From positions 1-64,000 of the forward strand of contig CAMYAO010000007.1 in assembly GCA_947253885.1 (NCBI GenBank): 64,000 nt of DNA. The letters run 5' to 3'. Below the pieces are notes generated by a model, which did no database searches, had not been told where the DNA came from, and saw nothing but the letters and a program-made list of their open reading frames with translations. Position numbers and translations under genes: made by a program. Below are positions 41,740 to 50,130 of this stretch, one piece after another. The stretch comes from an uncultured Clostridium sp. Lineage in GTDB: Bacteria; Bacillota; Clostridia; Lachnospirales; Lachnospiraceae. Each line of letters opens with the position of its first letter. Within the stretch, counting starts at the first letter, position 1.

Positions 41740-42999
41740 ATGGGAATGACAATGACACAAAAAATTTTAGCATCTGCTGCCGGTTTGGATTCAGTAAAAG
41801 CCGGAGACTTGATCATGGCGGATTTGGATCTTGTGCTTGGAAACGATATCACATCACCGGTTGCGATCAATGAAATCCGAAAAATGAAAGTAAACGGAGT
41901 ATTTCATAAGGATAAAATTGCACTTGTAATGGATCATTTTGCTCCTAACAAGGATATCAAGTCGGCAGAAAACTGTAAGTGTGTACGTGAATTTGCAGCA
42001 AAAAATGAAATTTCCAATTTCTTTGATGTTGGTAAGATGGGAATCGAACATGCATTATTACCGGAACAGGGGTTGACAGTTGCGGGGGATGTTATTATCG
42101 GAGCAGACTCTCATACCTGTACGTATGGTGCACTTGGAGCTTTTTCCACCGGTGTCGGAAGTACTGATATGGCAGCAGGAATGGCAACCGGACAGGCATG
42201 GTTTAAAGTTCCGGGCGCAATTAAATTTGTATTAAAAAACAAACCATCCGACCATATTATGGGGAAAGACATTATATTACATATAATAGGAATGATAGGA
42301 GTAGACGGTGCTCGTTATCAGTCTATGGAATTTACAGGTGACGGAATTCAGTATTTGAATATGGATGATCGTTTTACAATTGCCAATATGGCAATTGAAG
42401 CCGGTGGAAAAAATGGTATTTTCCCTGTAGATGATATTACAAAGGCATATCTGGAAGAACATTCCAAGCGTCCATATAGAGTATTTGAAGCAGATGAAGA
42501 TGCCGAGTACGAATCCGTATATGAAATCGATCTGAGTACTCTTCGTCCGACAGTGGCTTTTCCACATTTACCGGAAAACACAAAGGTGATTGATGAAGTG
42601 GAAGATATTCCGATTGATCAGGTTGTGATCGGTTCCTGTACGAACGGTCATATGACTGATTTAAGAGAGGCGGCTGAGATTCTGAAGGGACACAAAATTG
42701 CAGATAATGTTCGCTGTATTATTATTCCGGCAACACAACAGATTTATCTTGATGCAATGTCGGAGGGATTACTCCAAACTTTTATTGAAGCTGGGGCAAT
42801 AGTAAGTACACCGACCTGCGGACCGTGTTTGGGCGGATATATGGGAGTATTAGCTGCAAAAGAGCGTTGTGTATCCACAACGAACCGTAATTTTGTAGGA
42901 AGAATGGGACATGTAGAATCTGAGGTATACCTGGCTTCCCCTGCAGTTGCGGCAGCTTCGGCAATTAGCGGAAAAATTTCAGATCCAACAGTATACTAG
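41740..42999 (+). CDS. leuC: 3-isopropylmalate dehydratase large subunit
   Basis: A 419-residue aconitase-family subunit of the short HacA/LeuC2 type. The 4Fe-4S cysteines are in VIGSCTNGHMTDL and TPTCGPCLGG; GADSHTCTYGALGAF is the substrate region. The start at 41740 (MGMTMTQKILA) is family-typical and follows ATGGAGGAC; an in-frame ATG at 41725 is part of that ribosome site. With LeuD it isomerises isopropylmalate in leucine synthesis. leuA and leuB are not adjacent. Confidence 0.95.
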   Translation: MGMTMTQKILASAAGLDSVKAGDLIMADLDLVLGNDITSPVAINEIRKMKVNGVFHKDKIALVMDHFAPNKDIKSAENCKCVREFAAKNEISNFFDVGKMGIEHALLPEQGLTVAGDVIIGADSHTCTYGALGAFSTGVGSTDMAAGMATGQAWFKVPGAIKFVLKNKPSDHIMGKDIILHIIGMIGVDGARYQSMEFTGDGIQYLNMDDRFTIANMAIEAGGKNGIFPVDDITKAYLEEHSKRPYRVFEADEDAEYESVYEIDLSTLRPTVAFPHLPENTKVIDEVEDIPIDQVVIGSCTNGHMTDLREAAEILKGHKIADNVRCIIIPATQQIYLDAMSEGLLQTFIEAGAIVSTPTCGPCLGGYMGVLAAKERCVSTTNRNFVGRMGHVESEVYLASPAVAAASAISGKISDPTVY

Positions 43000-43009
43000 G
43001 AGGTGTTTC

Positions 43010-43498
43010 ATGAAAGCAGCAAGAGGCAGAGTCTTTAAATACGGTGATAATGTAGATACAGATGTTATTATTCCGGCAAGATACTTAAATACAACCGATT
43101 CATCAGAATTGGCAGCACATTGTATGGAAGATATTGATACGGAATTTACCAAAAAGGTAAAAAAAGGTGATATTATGGTTGCAGAGAAGAATTTCGGCTG
43201 TGGATCTTCCAGAGAACATGCTCCGATTGCAATTAAGGCATCCGGTATCAGTTGTGTGATTGCTGACACCTTTGCTCGTATTTTTTATCGAAATGCAATC
43301 AATATAGGATTACCGATCATAGAATGCACACAGGCGGCAGAGAAAATTGAAGCCGGAGATGATGTGGAAGTAGATTTTGACAGTGGAGTAATTTTCAATC
43401 ATACGAAAAATGAGCAGTATCAGGGACAGGCATTTCCACCTTTTATGCAGGAAATCATTGATGCTGAAGGATTAGTTAATTATATCAATTGCAAATAG
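43010..43498 (+). CDS. leuD: 3-isopropylmalate dehydratase small subunit
   Basis: A 162-residue swivelling-domain subunit. KYGDNVDTDVIIPARYL near the start and the catalytic loop FGCGSSREHAPIAIK (about residues 60-74) are diagnostic, and the short length matches the HacB/LeuD2 partner of the LeuC type here. ATG at 43010 follows TAGGAGGTG; longer in-frame extensions overlap leuC and are rejected. Confidence 0.95.
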   Translation: MKAARGRVFKYGDNVDTDVIIPARYLNTTDSSELAAHCMEDIDTEFTKKVKKGDIMVAEKNFGCGSSREHAPIAIKASGISCVIADTFARIFYRNAINIGLPIIECTQAAEKIEAGDDVEVDFDSGVIFNHTKNEQYQGQAFPPFMQEIIDAEGLVNYINCK

Positions 43499-43507
43499 GA
43501 GGGCTGA

Positions 43508-44992
43508 ATGGCGGTTTTATTTCAAAACACACGGAATGACAAGGAAATTGTATCCGCATCTAAGGCAATTTTAAACGGATTGGCATCAGATGGAGGACTT
43601 TATATTCCAACCGAAATACCAAAATTGGATATTTCAATGGAGCAATTAAGCGAGATGTCGTATCAGGATGTTGCATATCAGGTTATGAGTCGTTTTTATG
43701 AGGATTTTACGGAAGAAGAACTTCGTTATTGTATTAACTCGGCATACGACAGTAAATTTGATACAACGGAAATCGCACCTGTTGTAAAAAAAGACGGAGT
43801 ATATTTTTTAGAGTTGTTTCATGGTTCTACCATTGCATTTAAGGATATGGCATTGTCAATCCTTCCATACTTGTTAATCACATCTGCCGGAAAAAATAAT
43901 GTGAAAAATGAAATTGTAATACTGACAGCTACTTCAGGAGATACCGGCAAGGCTGCATTGGCAGGTTTTGCAAATGTAGAAGGAACAAAGATCATTGTTT
44001 TTTATCCGAAAGACGGTGTAAGCCCGATTCAGAAACAACAAATGGTAACACAGGTTGGAGATAATACACTGGTAGTCGGAATTGATGGAAATTTTGATCA
44101 GGCTCAAACAGGCGTAAAAAAAATGTTTTCTGATGAACGGATGAAAGAAGAGCTGGATAAAAACGGATACCAGTTTTCAAGTGCAAATTCAATTAATGTC
44201 GGAAGACTGATTCCTCAGGTAGTATATTATGTATATGCATATGCACAGCTTTTAAAGAAAAAAGAAATTACGAACGGAGAAACGGTAAATGTAACGGTTC
44301 CGACCGGTAACTTCGGGAATATTTTGGCGGCATATTTTGCAAAACAGATGGGAGTTCCGTTCGGGAAATTGATCTGTGCTTCTAATGAAAATAAAGTTTT
44401 ATTTGATTTCTTCCGAACAGGTTGTTATGATAAAAATCGTGAGTTTCTTTTAACATCTTCTCCTTCCATGGACATTTTAATCTCCAGCAATTTGGAACGT
44501 CTGATTTACATGACTGCAGGATGTGATGCAGAGCAGAATAAGAATTTGATGGAATCTCTAAATCAAAAGGGAAGTTATACAATTACAGATGCTATGAAAG
44601 ACAGGATGAAAGACTTTTGCGGATTTTATGCAACAGAGGAACAGACTGCTGAAGCTATCAAAGAACTCTATGAAAAAGAGGGCTATATAATGGATACACA
44701 TACGGCAGTTGCAAAAGCTTGTTATGATCAATATGTGTCACAGGAGAAGGACACAACCAAAACGATTATAGCCAGTACTGCGAGTCCGTACAAATTTACC
44801 CGTTCGGTTATGAATGCGATTGATGACAAATATTCTGCTGAAGATGATTTTGTATTAGTAGACAAATTAAATAAATTAAGCAAGGTAAAAGTGCCTGCAG
44901 CAATTAATGAGATTCGTAATGCCGAAATACGTCATCGTACTATTTGTGAAGTAGATGAAATGCCGGAAATTGTACGCGGATTTTTAAAATAA
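43508..44992 (+). CDS. thrC: threonine synthase
   Basis: A 494-residue PLP enzyme converting O-phosphohomoserine to threonine. SDGGLYIPTEIP near residue 30 is the N-terminal signature, HGSTIAFKDMALS (about residues 104-116) carries the PLP lysine, and PTGNFGNILAAYFAKQMG binds phosphate. It follows leuD by 9 bp with TAGGAGGGC, linking leucine and threonine synthesis in one unit. Confidence 0.95.
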   Translation: MAVLFQNTRNDKEIVSASKAILNGLASDGGLYIPTEIPKLDISMEQLSEMSYQDVAYQVMSRFYEDFTEEELRYCINSAYDSKFDTTEIAPVVKKDGVYFLELFHGSTIAFKDMALSILPYLLITSAGKNNVKNEIVILTATSGDTGKAALAGFANVEGTKIIVFYPKDGVSPIQKQQMVTQVGDNTLVVGIDGNFDQAQTGVKKMFSDERMKEELDKNGYQFSSANSINVGRLIPQVVYYVYAYAQLLKKKEITNGETVNVTVPTGNFGNILAAYFAKQMGVPFGKLICASNENKVLFDFFRTGCYDKNREFLLTSSPSMDILISSNLERLIYMTAGCDAEQNKNLMESLNQKGSYTITDAMKDRMKDFCGFYATEEQTAEAIKELYEKEGYIMDTHTAVAKACYDQYVSQEKDTTKTIIASTASPYKFTRSVMNAIDDKYSAEDDFVLVDKLNKLSKVKVPAAINEIRNAEIRHRTICEVDEMPEIVRGFLK

Positions 44993-45059
44993 ACAGATAT
45001 ATCGGAGCTAATAAAGCGTATCCAGTGTTCACCGGCCTTTAGAATTTTGTATAATCACG

Positions 45060-45095
45060 ACTCCAAAGACAGATGTTTTTGGAGTTTGTGTTTTT
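45060..45095 (+). terminator. terminator of leuC-leuD-thrC
   Basis: ACTCCAAA (45060-45067) pairs with TTTGGAGT (45078-45085); TTGTGTTTTTC follows. Confidence 0.65.
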
Positions 45096-45157
45096 CTTTG
45101 TTTGCTCATGAAATGATTGTACAATCAGGAGTGAGTCGGGATAGTTAGGAGAATGAA

Positions 45158-45799
45158 ATGAAAAGAGAATCATTATATCAGTATGTGGACCACACACTGT
45201 TAAGACCAACATCCACCTTTGAAGAAATAAAACGTTTATGTACGGAAGCATTGACCTTTCATATGGCATCTGTCTGTATACCGGGCTGCTTTGTGAAAAA
45301 TGCCCATGAAAAATTCCCGCAGTTGACAATTTGTACAGTAGTGGGTTTTCCGCTGGGATATTCTTCAATAGAAGCTAAGATGGAAGAGACCAGACAGGCA
45401 CTTTCGGATGGTGCATCCGAAATAGATATGGTAATCAATCTTGGCTTTATAAAAGAAAAAAGGTATACTGATTGTAAGAATGAAATTATTCGCATAAAAG
45501 AACTGACAGGCGACAGGATACTTAAGGTAATTGTAGAAGCATGTTATTTGTCAGAAGAAGAGAAAAGAGAAGTCTGTAAGATTGTGACGGAAGCGGGTGC
45601 GGATTTTATAAAGACATCCACCGGGTTCGGTACCGGTGGAGCACAGTTGGAAGATGTTATTTTGTTTAAAAATGAGATTGGACCAGAGGTAAAGATCAAA
45701 GCGGCCGGAGGAATCCGCACTATGGAAGATATGGAAGCATTTATAGAAGCCGGCTGTTCCAGAATCGGTACCAGCAATGCAATTGATATGTTAAAATGA
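45158..45799 (+). CDS. deoC: deoxyribose-phosphate aldolase
   Basis: A 213-residue class I aldolase splitting 2-deoxyribose-5-phosphate. YVDHTLLRPTST at the start, DRILKVIVEACYL containing the Schiff-base Lys of the middle strand, and GADFIKTSTGFGTGGA with the second active-site Lys are visible. It lies 13 bp before cdd, a usual nucleoside-salvage pair. Confidence 0.96.
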   Translation: MKRESLYQYVDHTLLRPTSTFEEIKRLCTEALTFHMASVCIPGCFVKNAHEKFPQLTICTVVGFPLGYSSIEAKMEETRQALSDGASEIDMVINLGFIKEKRYTDCKNEIIRIKELTGDRILKVIVEACYLSEEEKREVCKIVTEAGADFIKTSTGFGTGGAQLEDVILFKNEIGPEVKIKAAGGIRTMEDMEAFIEAGCSRIGTSNAIDMLK

Positions 45800-45812
45800 T
45801 GGGAGTCAAAGC

Positions 45813-46205
45813 ATGACAGAAGAAGAATTGATCATAAAAGCGAGGGAGATGTTGGCATCTTCTTATGCACCGTATTCAAAATTTCGTGTCGGAGCGGCAT
45901 TGCTTACAGAGAGTGGAGAGGTATTTACAGGCTGCAATGTAGAAAACAGTGCATACGGATGTACAATATGTGCTGAACGGGTGGCAATTTACAACGCAAT
46001 CTCAAATGGCAGGTATCGTTTTCGAGAAATGGCTGTTATAAGTGACAGTGAGACTTATACGACATTATGCGGTTCCTGTCGTCAGGTTTTGTCGGAATTT
46101 TGTGAAAAAGATTTTTTGATCTTGTTATGCAATCATAAGGGAGAATATATCAAAGCTACACTAGGAGAACTTCTGCCTTTGCAATTTTCAAAAGAGCAAA
46201 TGTAG
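45813..46205 (+). CDS. cdd: cytidine deaminase
   Basis: A 130-residue tetrameric (T-CDA) enzyme deaminating cytidine and deoxycytidine. CNVENSAYGCTICAERVAI contains the catalytic C-A-E, and CGSCRQVLSEF holds the other two zinc cysteines. SYAPYSKFRVGAAL is the N-terminal signature. It pairs with deoC for pyrimidine nucleoside salvage. Confidence 0.96.
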   Translation: MTEEELIIKAREMLASSYAPYSKFRVGAALLTESGEVFTGCNVENSAYGCTICAERVAIYNAISNGRYRFREMAVISDSETYTTLCGSCRQVLSEFCEKDFLILLCNHKGEYIKATLGELLPLQFSKEQM

Positions 46206-46255
46206 ATTCTTAATACAAATAGTTATCAATGTACAATATATTGGAGGAAATTACT

Positions 46256-47935
46256 GTGTCAACAAAAGCATTTTACAAAAGAAGTGAGATCGGACCAGGG
46301 AAAATCGGATTTTCAAGAACCAGATCAATCATCGAGGCAGCATTTTATGGAAACAATGTTGTAAAGATTAATTCCTTGAAAGAAGCCTATAAACTTGCAT
46401 TGGAATCACCTGGAACGATTGTAACCGATATGCCGGTTTATCGAGGAGAAGAGTTCGGTCTTGACAGCAATGCGAGAGTACTTTTGTTTAATGACGGAGC
46501 GATAACCGGACGATATGCGGCAGCCAGAAGGATTACGGGAGAGCCGGGTGTAGATACTGCTCGTTTGGACAAGATTGTTATGAATGCAGTGTATGATACA
46601 CGTTGGAAAAAATTATACCATGCAGAAGTATTCATAGGACTGGATCCGGAGTTTATGGTAAAAGCCCATTTACTGATACCGGAAGGAGAGGAAAATATTT
46701 TATATTCATGGATGCTGAATTTCCAGTATCAGTCGGAAAAATATGTGGAGATGTATCGCAATTCAAAATCTTATGAAAATGAATCCGATATCTATATTTT
46801 CTCAGATCCGCAGTGGGTCGGTACTGATCAGACGGATATCTCGGATCCGAATTGTCTGTGCTACTTTAATACCGAAACAAACTGTGCCGCAATTTTAGGT
46901 ATGAGATATTTCGGAGAGCATAAAAAAGGAACTCTGACAATCGCATGGGCCATTGCAAATCGTAATGGATATGCATCCTGCCACGGTGGGCAAAAGGAAT
47001 ATACCTTTGAGGATGACAGCAAGTATGTAGTTTCCGTGTTCGGTTTATCCGGAAGCGGAAAATCCACTCTGACACATGCAAAACACAATAACAAATATAA
47101 ACAGATAATGGTACTGCACGATGATGCATTTGTAATCAATACCGACACCTGTGCATCAGTTGCATTGGAGCCTACCTACTTCGATAAAACAGCGGATTAC
47201 CCGGCAGATTGTGAAGACAATAAGTTTTTATTAACAGTACAGAATTGTTCGGCAACCCTTGATGAAGACGGAAAAATTGTAATTGTTCCGGAGGATGTGC
47301 GAAACGGAAACGGTCGTGCCATTAAGTCAAAGCTCTGGAGTCCGAACAGAGTGGATCGTATCGGAAGTCCTGTAAATGCAATTTTTTGGATTATGAAAGA
47401 TCCGACTCTTCCACCGGTTGTAAAACTAAAGGGAGCTTCTCTTGCTTCTGTTATGGGAGCAACACTTGCTACCAAGAGGAGCAGTGCAGAACGCCTGAAA
47501 GAAGGTGTTGATCCAAATGCTCTGGTAGTGGAGCCATATGCAAATCCTTTTAGAACTTATCCTTTAAAAAATGACTATGAAAAATTCAAAAAACTGGTGG
47601 AAGAAAAAGAAGTAGACTGCTTTATTATTAATACCGGTGAATTTATGGGTAAGAAAATTCAAAAAGAAGATACCCTGGGAGTGCTGGAAGCGATCGTAGA
47701 GAAAAAAGCCGAGTTTAAGCAATGGGGCAATTTTTCGGATATTGAGATTTTTGAATGGGAAGGATTTATACCGGACTTAACAAATGAGCACTATGTATCA
47801 CAGCTGAAAGCTCGTATGCAGGAAAGATTGAACTATGTAGTAAGTTTAAATACTGCAAAAGAAGGATATAATAAACTTCCGAAAGATGCAGCGGCTGCTA
47901 TAAAGAAAGTGGTGGAAGAAGCAAACAGCTTATAG
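46256..47935 (+). CDS. pckA: phosphoenolpyruvate carboxykinase (ATP)
   Basis: A 559-residue ATP-type PEPCK, interconverting oxaloacetate and PEP. The P-loop GLSGSGKSTLTH and kinase-2 motif LHDDAFVINTDT are clear, with a SCHGGQKEYTFEDD block before them. The GTG at 46256 is preferred because TTGGAGG lies 8-9 bp upstream; an ATG at 46229 is before that site. In fermenting gut anaerobes this enzyme often runs in the CO2-fixing, ATP-forming direction; direction here is inference. Overall divergent from the E. coli type and slightly longer than usual. Confidence 0.92.
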   Translation: MSTKAFYKRSEIGPGKIGFSRTRSIIEAAFYGNNVVKINSLKEAYKLALESPGTIVTDMPVYRGEEFGLDSNARVLLFNDGAITGRYAAARRITGEPGVDTARLDKIVMNAVYDTRWKKLYHAEVFIGLDPEFMVKAHLLIPEGEENILYSWMLNFQYQSEKYVEMYRNSKSYENESDIYIFSDPQWVGTDQTDISDPNCLCYFNTETNCAAILGMRYFGEHKKGTLTIAWAIANRNGYASCHGGQKEYTFEDDSKYVVSVFGLSGSGKSTLTHAKHNNKYKQIMVLHDDAFVINTDTCASVALEPTYFDKTADYPADCEDNKFLLTVQNCSATLDEDGKIVIVPEDVRNGNGRAIKSKLWSPNRVDRIGSPVNAIFWIMKDPTLPPVVKLKGASLASVMGATLATKRSSAERLKEGVDPNALVVEPYANPFRTYPLKNDYEKFKKLVEEKEVDCFIINTGEFMGKKIQKEDTLGVLEAIVEKKAEFKQWGNFSDIEIFEWEGFIPDLTNEHYVSQLKARMQERLNYVVSLNTAKEGYNKLPKDAAAAIKKVVEEANSL

Positions 47936-47957
47936 GGATAACGACAGTCAGATAATA

Positions 47958-47986
47958 TTGTCATCTTTCCTATTTTTCGCTATAAT
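47958..47986 (+). promoter_or_regulatory. promoter of the 6S RNA candidate
   Basis: TTGTCA (47958-47963), 17-bp spacer, perfect TATAAT (47981-47986), about 8 bp before the predicted RNA start. Confidence 0.8.
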
Positions 47987-47993
47987 AAATGAA

Positions 47994-48171
47994 ATGAATA
48001 GCCTGAGATGTACGACACGCCTGTTATTTTGAACCTACATTTTTGATAAGGGATTCTCAAATCACTATTTGGATGTCGAGCCGCCTAGAGCGGATGACAA
48101 AAGGATACGTTGCGGAGTCCCACCTGGCATTTGCTGGGACTCAAAATACAGGGACGGCATTTCGGGTTTTT
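47994..48171 (+). ncRNA. ssrS: 6S RNA candidate
   Basis: A 178-nt non-coding stretch with its own promoter and no reading frame of its own. Its ends form a closing stem: CCTGAGATG (48002-48010) pairs with CATTTCGGG (48158-48166) using G-U pairs, directly followed by TTTTTC, which ends transcription. Size, one long rod with a closing stem and the CCUGAGAUG-type 5' end fit Firmicute 6S RNA, which mimics an open promoter and holds the housekeeping RNA polymerase. It is not a T-box: the AGGGUGG-type motif is absent. Confidence 0.7.
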
Positions 48172-48205
48172 CTTTGTGGTAAAATTTTTGCAGAGAGGAT
48201 TGAGT

Positions 48206-49111
48206 ATGTCAGTTCGTGAAACAATAAATCATTTTGGCGGAAATGTAAAAAAACACCATCTTTCTGCTTATGCAGCTCAAGCTTCTTTGTTTATTATTAT
48301 GTCTATTATTCCTTTTTTATTGGTGTTTGTTTCATTGATTCGTTATACATCTATTACAGAGCAGCTTGTTTTACAGAGTCTTCAACGATTTTTTCCAGGT
48401 CGTATTGCTCCGTGGTTAAAAAATATTATCGATGAAGTCTATCATCATAATCAGGGGAAAACACTTCTTTTTGCAGTTCTTTTTGCTGTATATTCTTCTG
48501 CAAAAAGCGTACACAGCTTGAGAAACGGATTGAATGTTGTTTATGAATTAAATGAGTCCAGAAATTGGTTTAAATTACGATTAAGAGCTATGATAGAAAC
48601 GTTGGCGTTAGTGTTTCTGGTAGTATTATTGTTATTATTTGTCGTATTCAGCCATAAGCTGGAACGTGTAATCGGTGGAAGATCACCTCAATTTGCCTAT
48701 TTTATGAGTGGAGTGATACGATTCCGGTTATTGATCATGTTTTTCTTTTTAATATTAATTTTTAGCTTTATTTACAAAATGCTGCCGAATAGAGTGGCCA
48801 CTATCCGAAGTCAGATATTGGGGGCTGTAGTATGTTCTATATCGTGGTATATATTTTCATTCGGTCTTTCCGTTGTTGTAAACTATTTTAACGGTTTTTC
48901 TATTTATGGAAGTCTTACCACAGTGATCTTAGTGATGTTTTGGCTGTATTTTTGTATGTTGATCTTTTTGTTCTGCGGTGAGATTAATAATGAAATAGAA
49001 ATTGTATTAGCTGCCCTGCATTCGGTTCGGGAAAGTAAAAGAAAGACAAAGCATAGAGATATTGATTTGCATGAAGAGATAGTTGTACAGGAGAAAAAAG
49101 ATGAAGAATAA
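48206..49111 (+). CDS. YihY/BrkB-family membrane protein
   Basis: A 301-residue protein with about six transmembrane segments. YAAQASLFIIMSIIPFLLVF near residue 20, AVYSSAKSVHSLRNGLN near 95 and a terminal TVILVMFWLYFCMLIFLFCG block fit the YihY/BrkB (RNase BN-mislabelled) family; the C-terminus is charged and cytoplasmic. Function is uncertain; the family is not a nuclease. The ATG at 48206 follows AGAGAGGAT; frames further upstream would run into the 6S RNA region. It overlaps pheS by 11 bp and supplies its ribosome site. Confidence 0.9.
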   Translation: MSVRETINHFGGNVKKHHLSAYAAQASLFIIMSIIPFLLVFVSLIRYTSITEQLVLQSLQRFFPGRIAPWLKNIIDEVYHHNQGKTLLFAVLFAVYSSAKSVHSLRNGLNVVYELNESRNWFKLRLRAMIETLALVFLVVLLLLFVVFSHKLERVIGGRSPQFAYFMSGVIRFRLLIMFFFLILIFSFIYKMLPNRVATIRSQILGAVVCSISWYIFSFGLSVVVNYFNGFSIYGSLTTVILVMFWLYFCMLIFLFCGEINNEIEIVLAALHSVRESKRKTKHRDIDLHEEIVVQEKKDEE

Positions 49112-50120
49112 GTTAAATGAAATAAGAGAAAAGGCAATTACACAGATAAAAGCGTCTAAGCAATTATCTGATTTAAATGAAGCCAGAATTAATTTTCTCG
49201 GAAAAAAGGGAGAATTAACATCTGTTTTAAAGTCAATGAAAGATGTTGCTCCGGAAGACCGTCCGAAGGTTGGGCAAATGGTAAATGCCGTTCGTCAGGA
49301 GTTGGAAGAGGCATTGGCATCTATTAAAGAAAAATTAGAATCAGAGGCTTTGGAGAGAAAACTAAAAACAGAAGGAATCGATGTAACACTTCCGGCAAAA
49401 AAGAATAAAATCGGTCACAGTCATCCAAATACAATCGCCTTAGAGGAAGTGGAGCGTATATTTGTAGGCATGGGATATGAAGTGGTAGAAGGTCCGGAAG
49501 TGGAAATGGACTATTATAATTTTGAGGCTTTAAATATTCCCGCAGATCATCCGGCCAAAGATGAACAGGATACATTTTATATCAATAAGGATATTGTTTT
49601 GAGAACTCAGACCTCGCCGGTACAGGTACGAAAAATGGAGGAGGGAAATCTGCCGATCCGTATGATCTCTCCGGGAAGAGTTTTTCGATCCGATGAGGTA
49701 GATGCGACTCATTCTCCGTCTTTTCATCAGATTGAGGGGTTGGTAATTGATAAAAATATTACCTTTTCCGATTTAAAAGGCACTTTGGCTGAATTTGCAA
49801 AGGAACTGTTCGGACCGGAGACAAAAGTAAAATTCCGACCACATCATTTTCCATTTACAGAACCAAGTGCGGAAGTGGATGTTACCTGTTTTAAATGCGG
49901 TGGAAAAGGCTGTCGCTTCTGTAAAGGAGAAGGCTGGATCGAAATTCTGGGCTGCGGCATGGTGCATCCTCATGTTTTGGAAATGTGTAACATAGATCCG
50001 AAAGAATATACCGGATTTGCATTTGGTGTAGGGTTGGAACGAATTGCTTTATTAAAATATGAAATTGACGATATGCGTTTACTGTACGAAAATGATATTC
50101 GTTTCTTGAAACAGTTTTAG
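49101..50120 (+). CDS. pheS: phenylalanyl-tRNA synthetase alpha subunit
   Basis: A 339-residue catalytic subunit. An N-terminal coiled coil (about residues 1-90) binds tRNA-Phe; the class II catalytic domain shows LRTQTSPVQVR, GRVFRSDEVDATHSPSFHQ (motif 2) and GVGLERIALLKY (motif 3). A cysteine cluster CFKCGGKGCRFCKGEGW lies before ILGCGMVHP, as in many Firmicutes. Start at 49101 follows CAGGAGA within yihY. No T-box leader is present upstream. Confidence 0.96.
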   Translation: MKNKLNEIREKAITQIKASKQLSDLNEARINFLGKKGELTSVLKSMKDVAPEDRPKVGQMVNAVRQELEEALASIKEKLESEALERKLKTEGIDVTLPAKKNKIGHSHPNTIALEEVERIFVGMGYEVVEGPEVEMDYYNFEALNIPADHPAKDEQDTFYINKDIVLRTQTSPVQVRKMEEGNLPIRMISPGRVFRSDEVDATHSPSFHQIEGLVIDKNITFSDLKGTLAEFAKELFGPETKVKFRPHHFPFTEPSAEVDVTCFKCGGKGCRFCKGEGWIEILGCGMVHPHVLEMCNIDPKEYTGFAFGVGLERIALLKYEIDDMRLLYENDIRFLKQF

Positions 50121-50130
50121 GAGGTTTAAA

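Noticed and set aside
47936..49100. T-box leader for pheS-pheT
   Set aside because: No AGGGUGG-type antiterminator motif is found, and the structured RNA ends in its own terminator before yihY; 6S RNA fits better.
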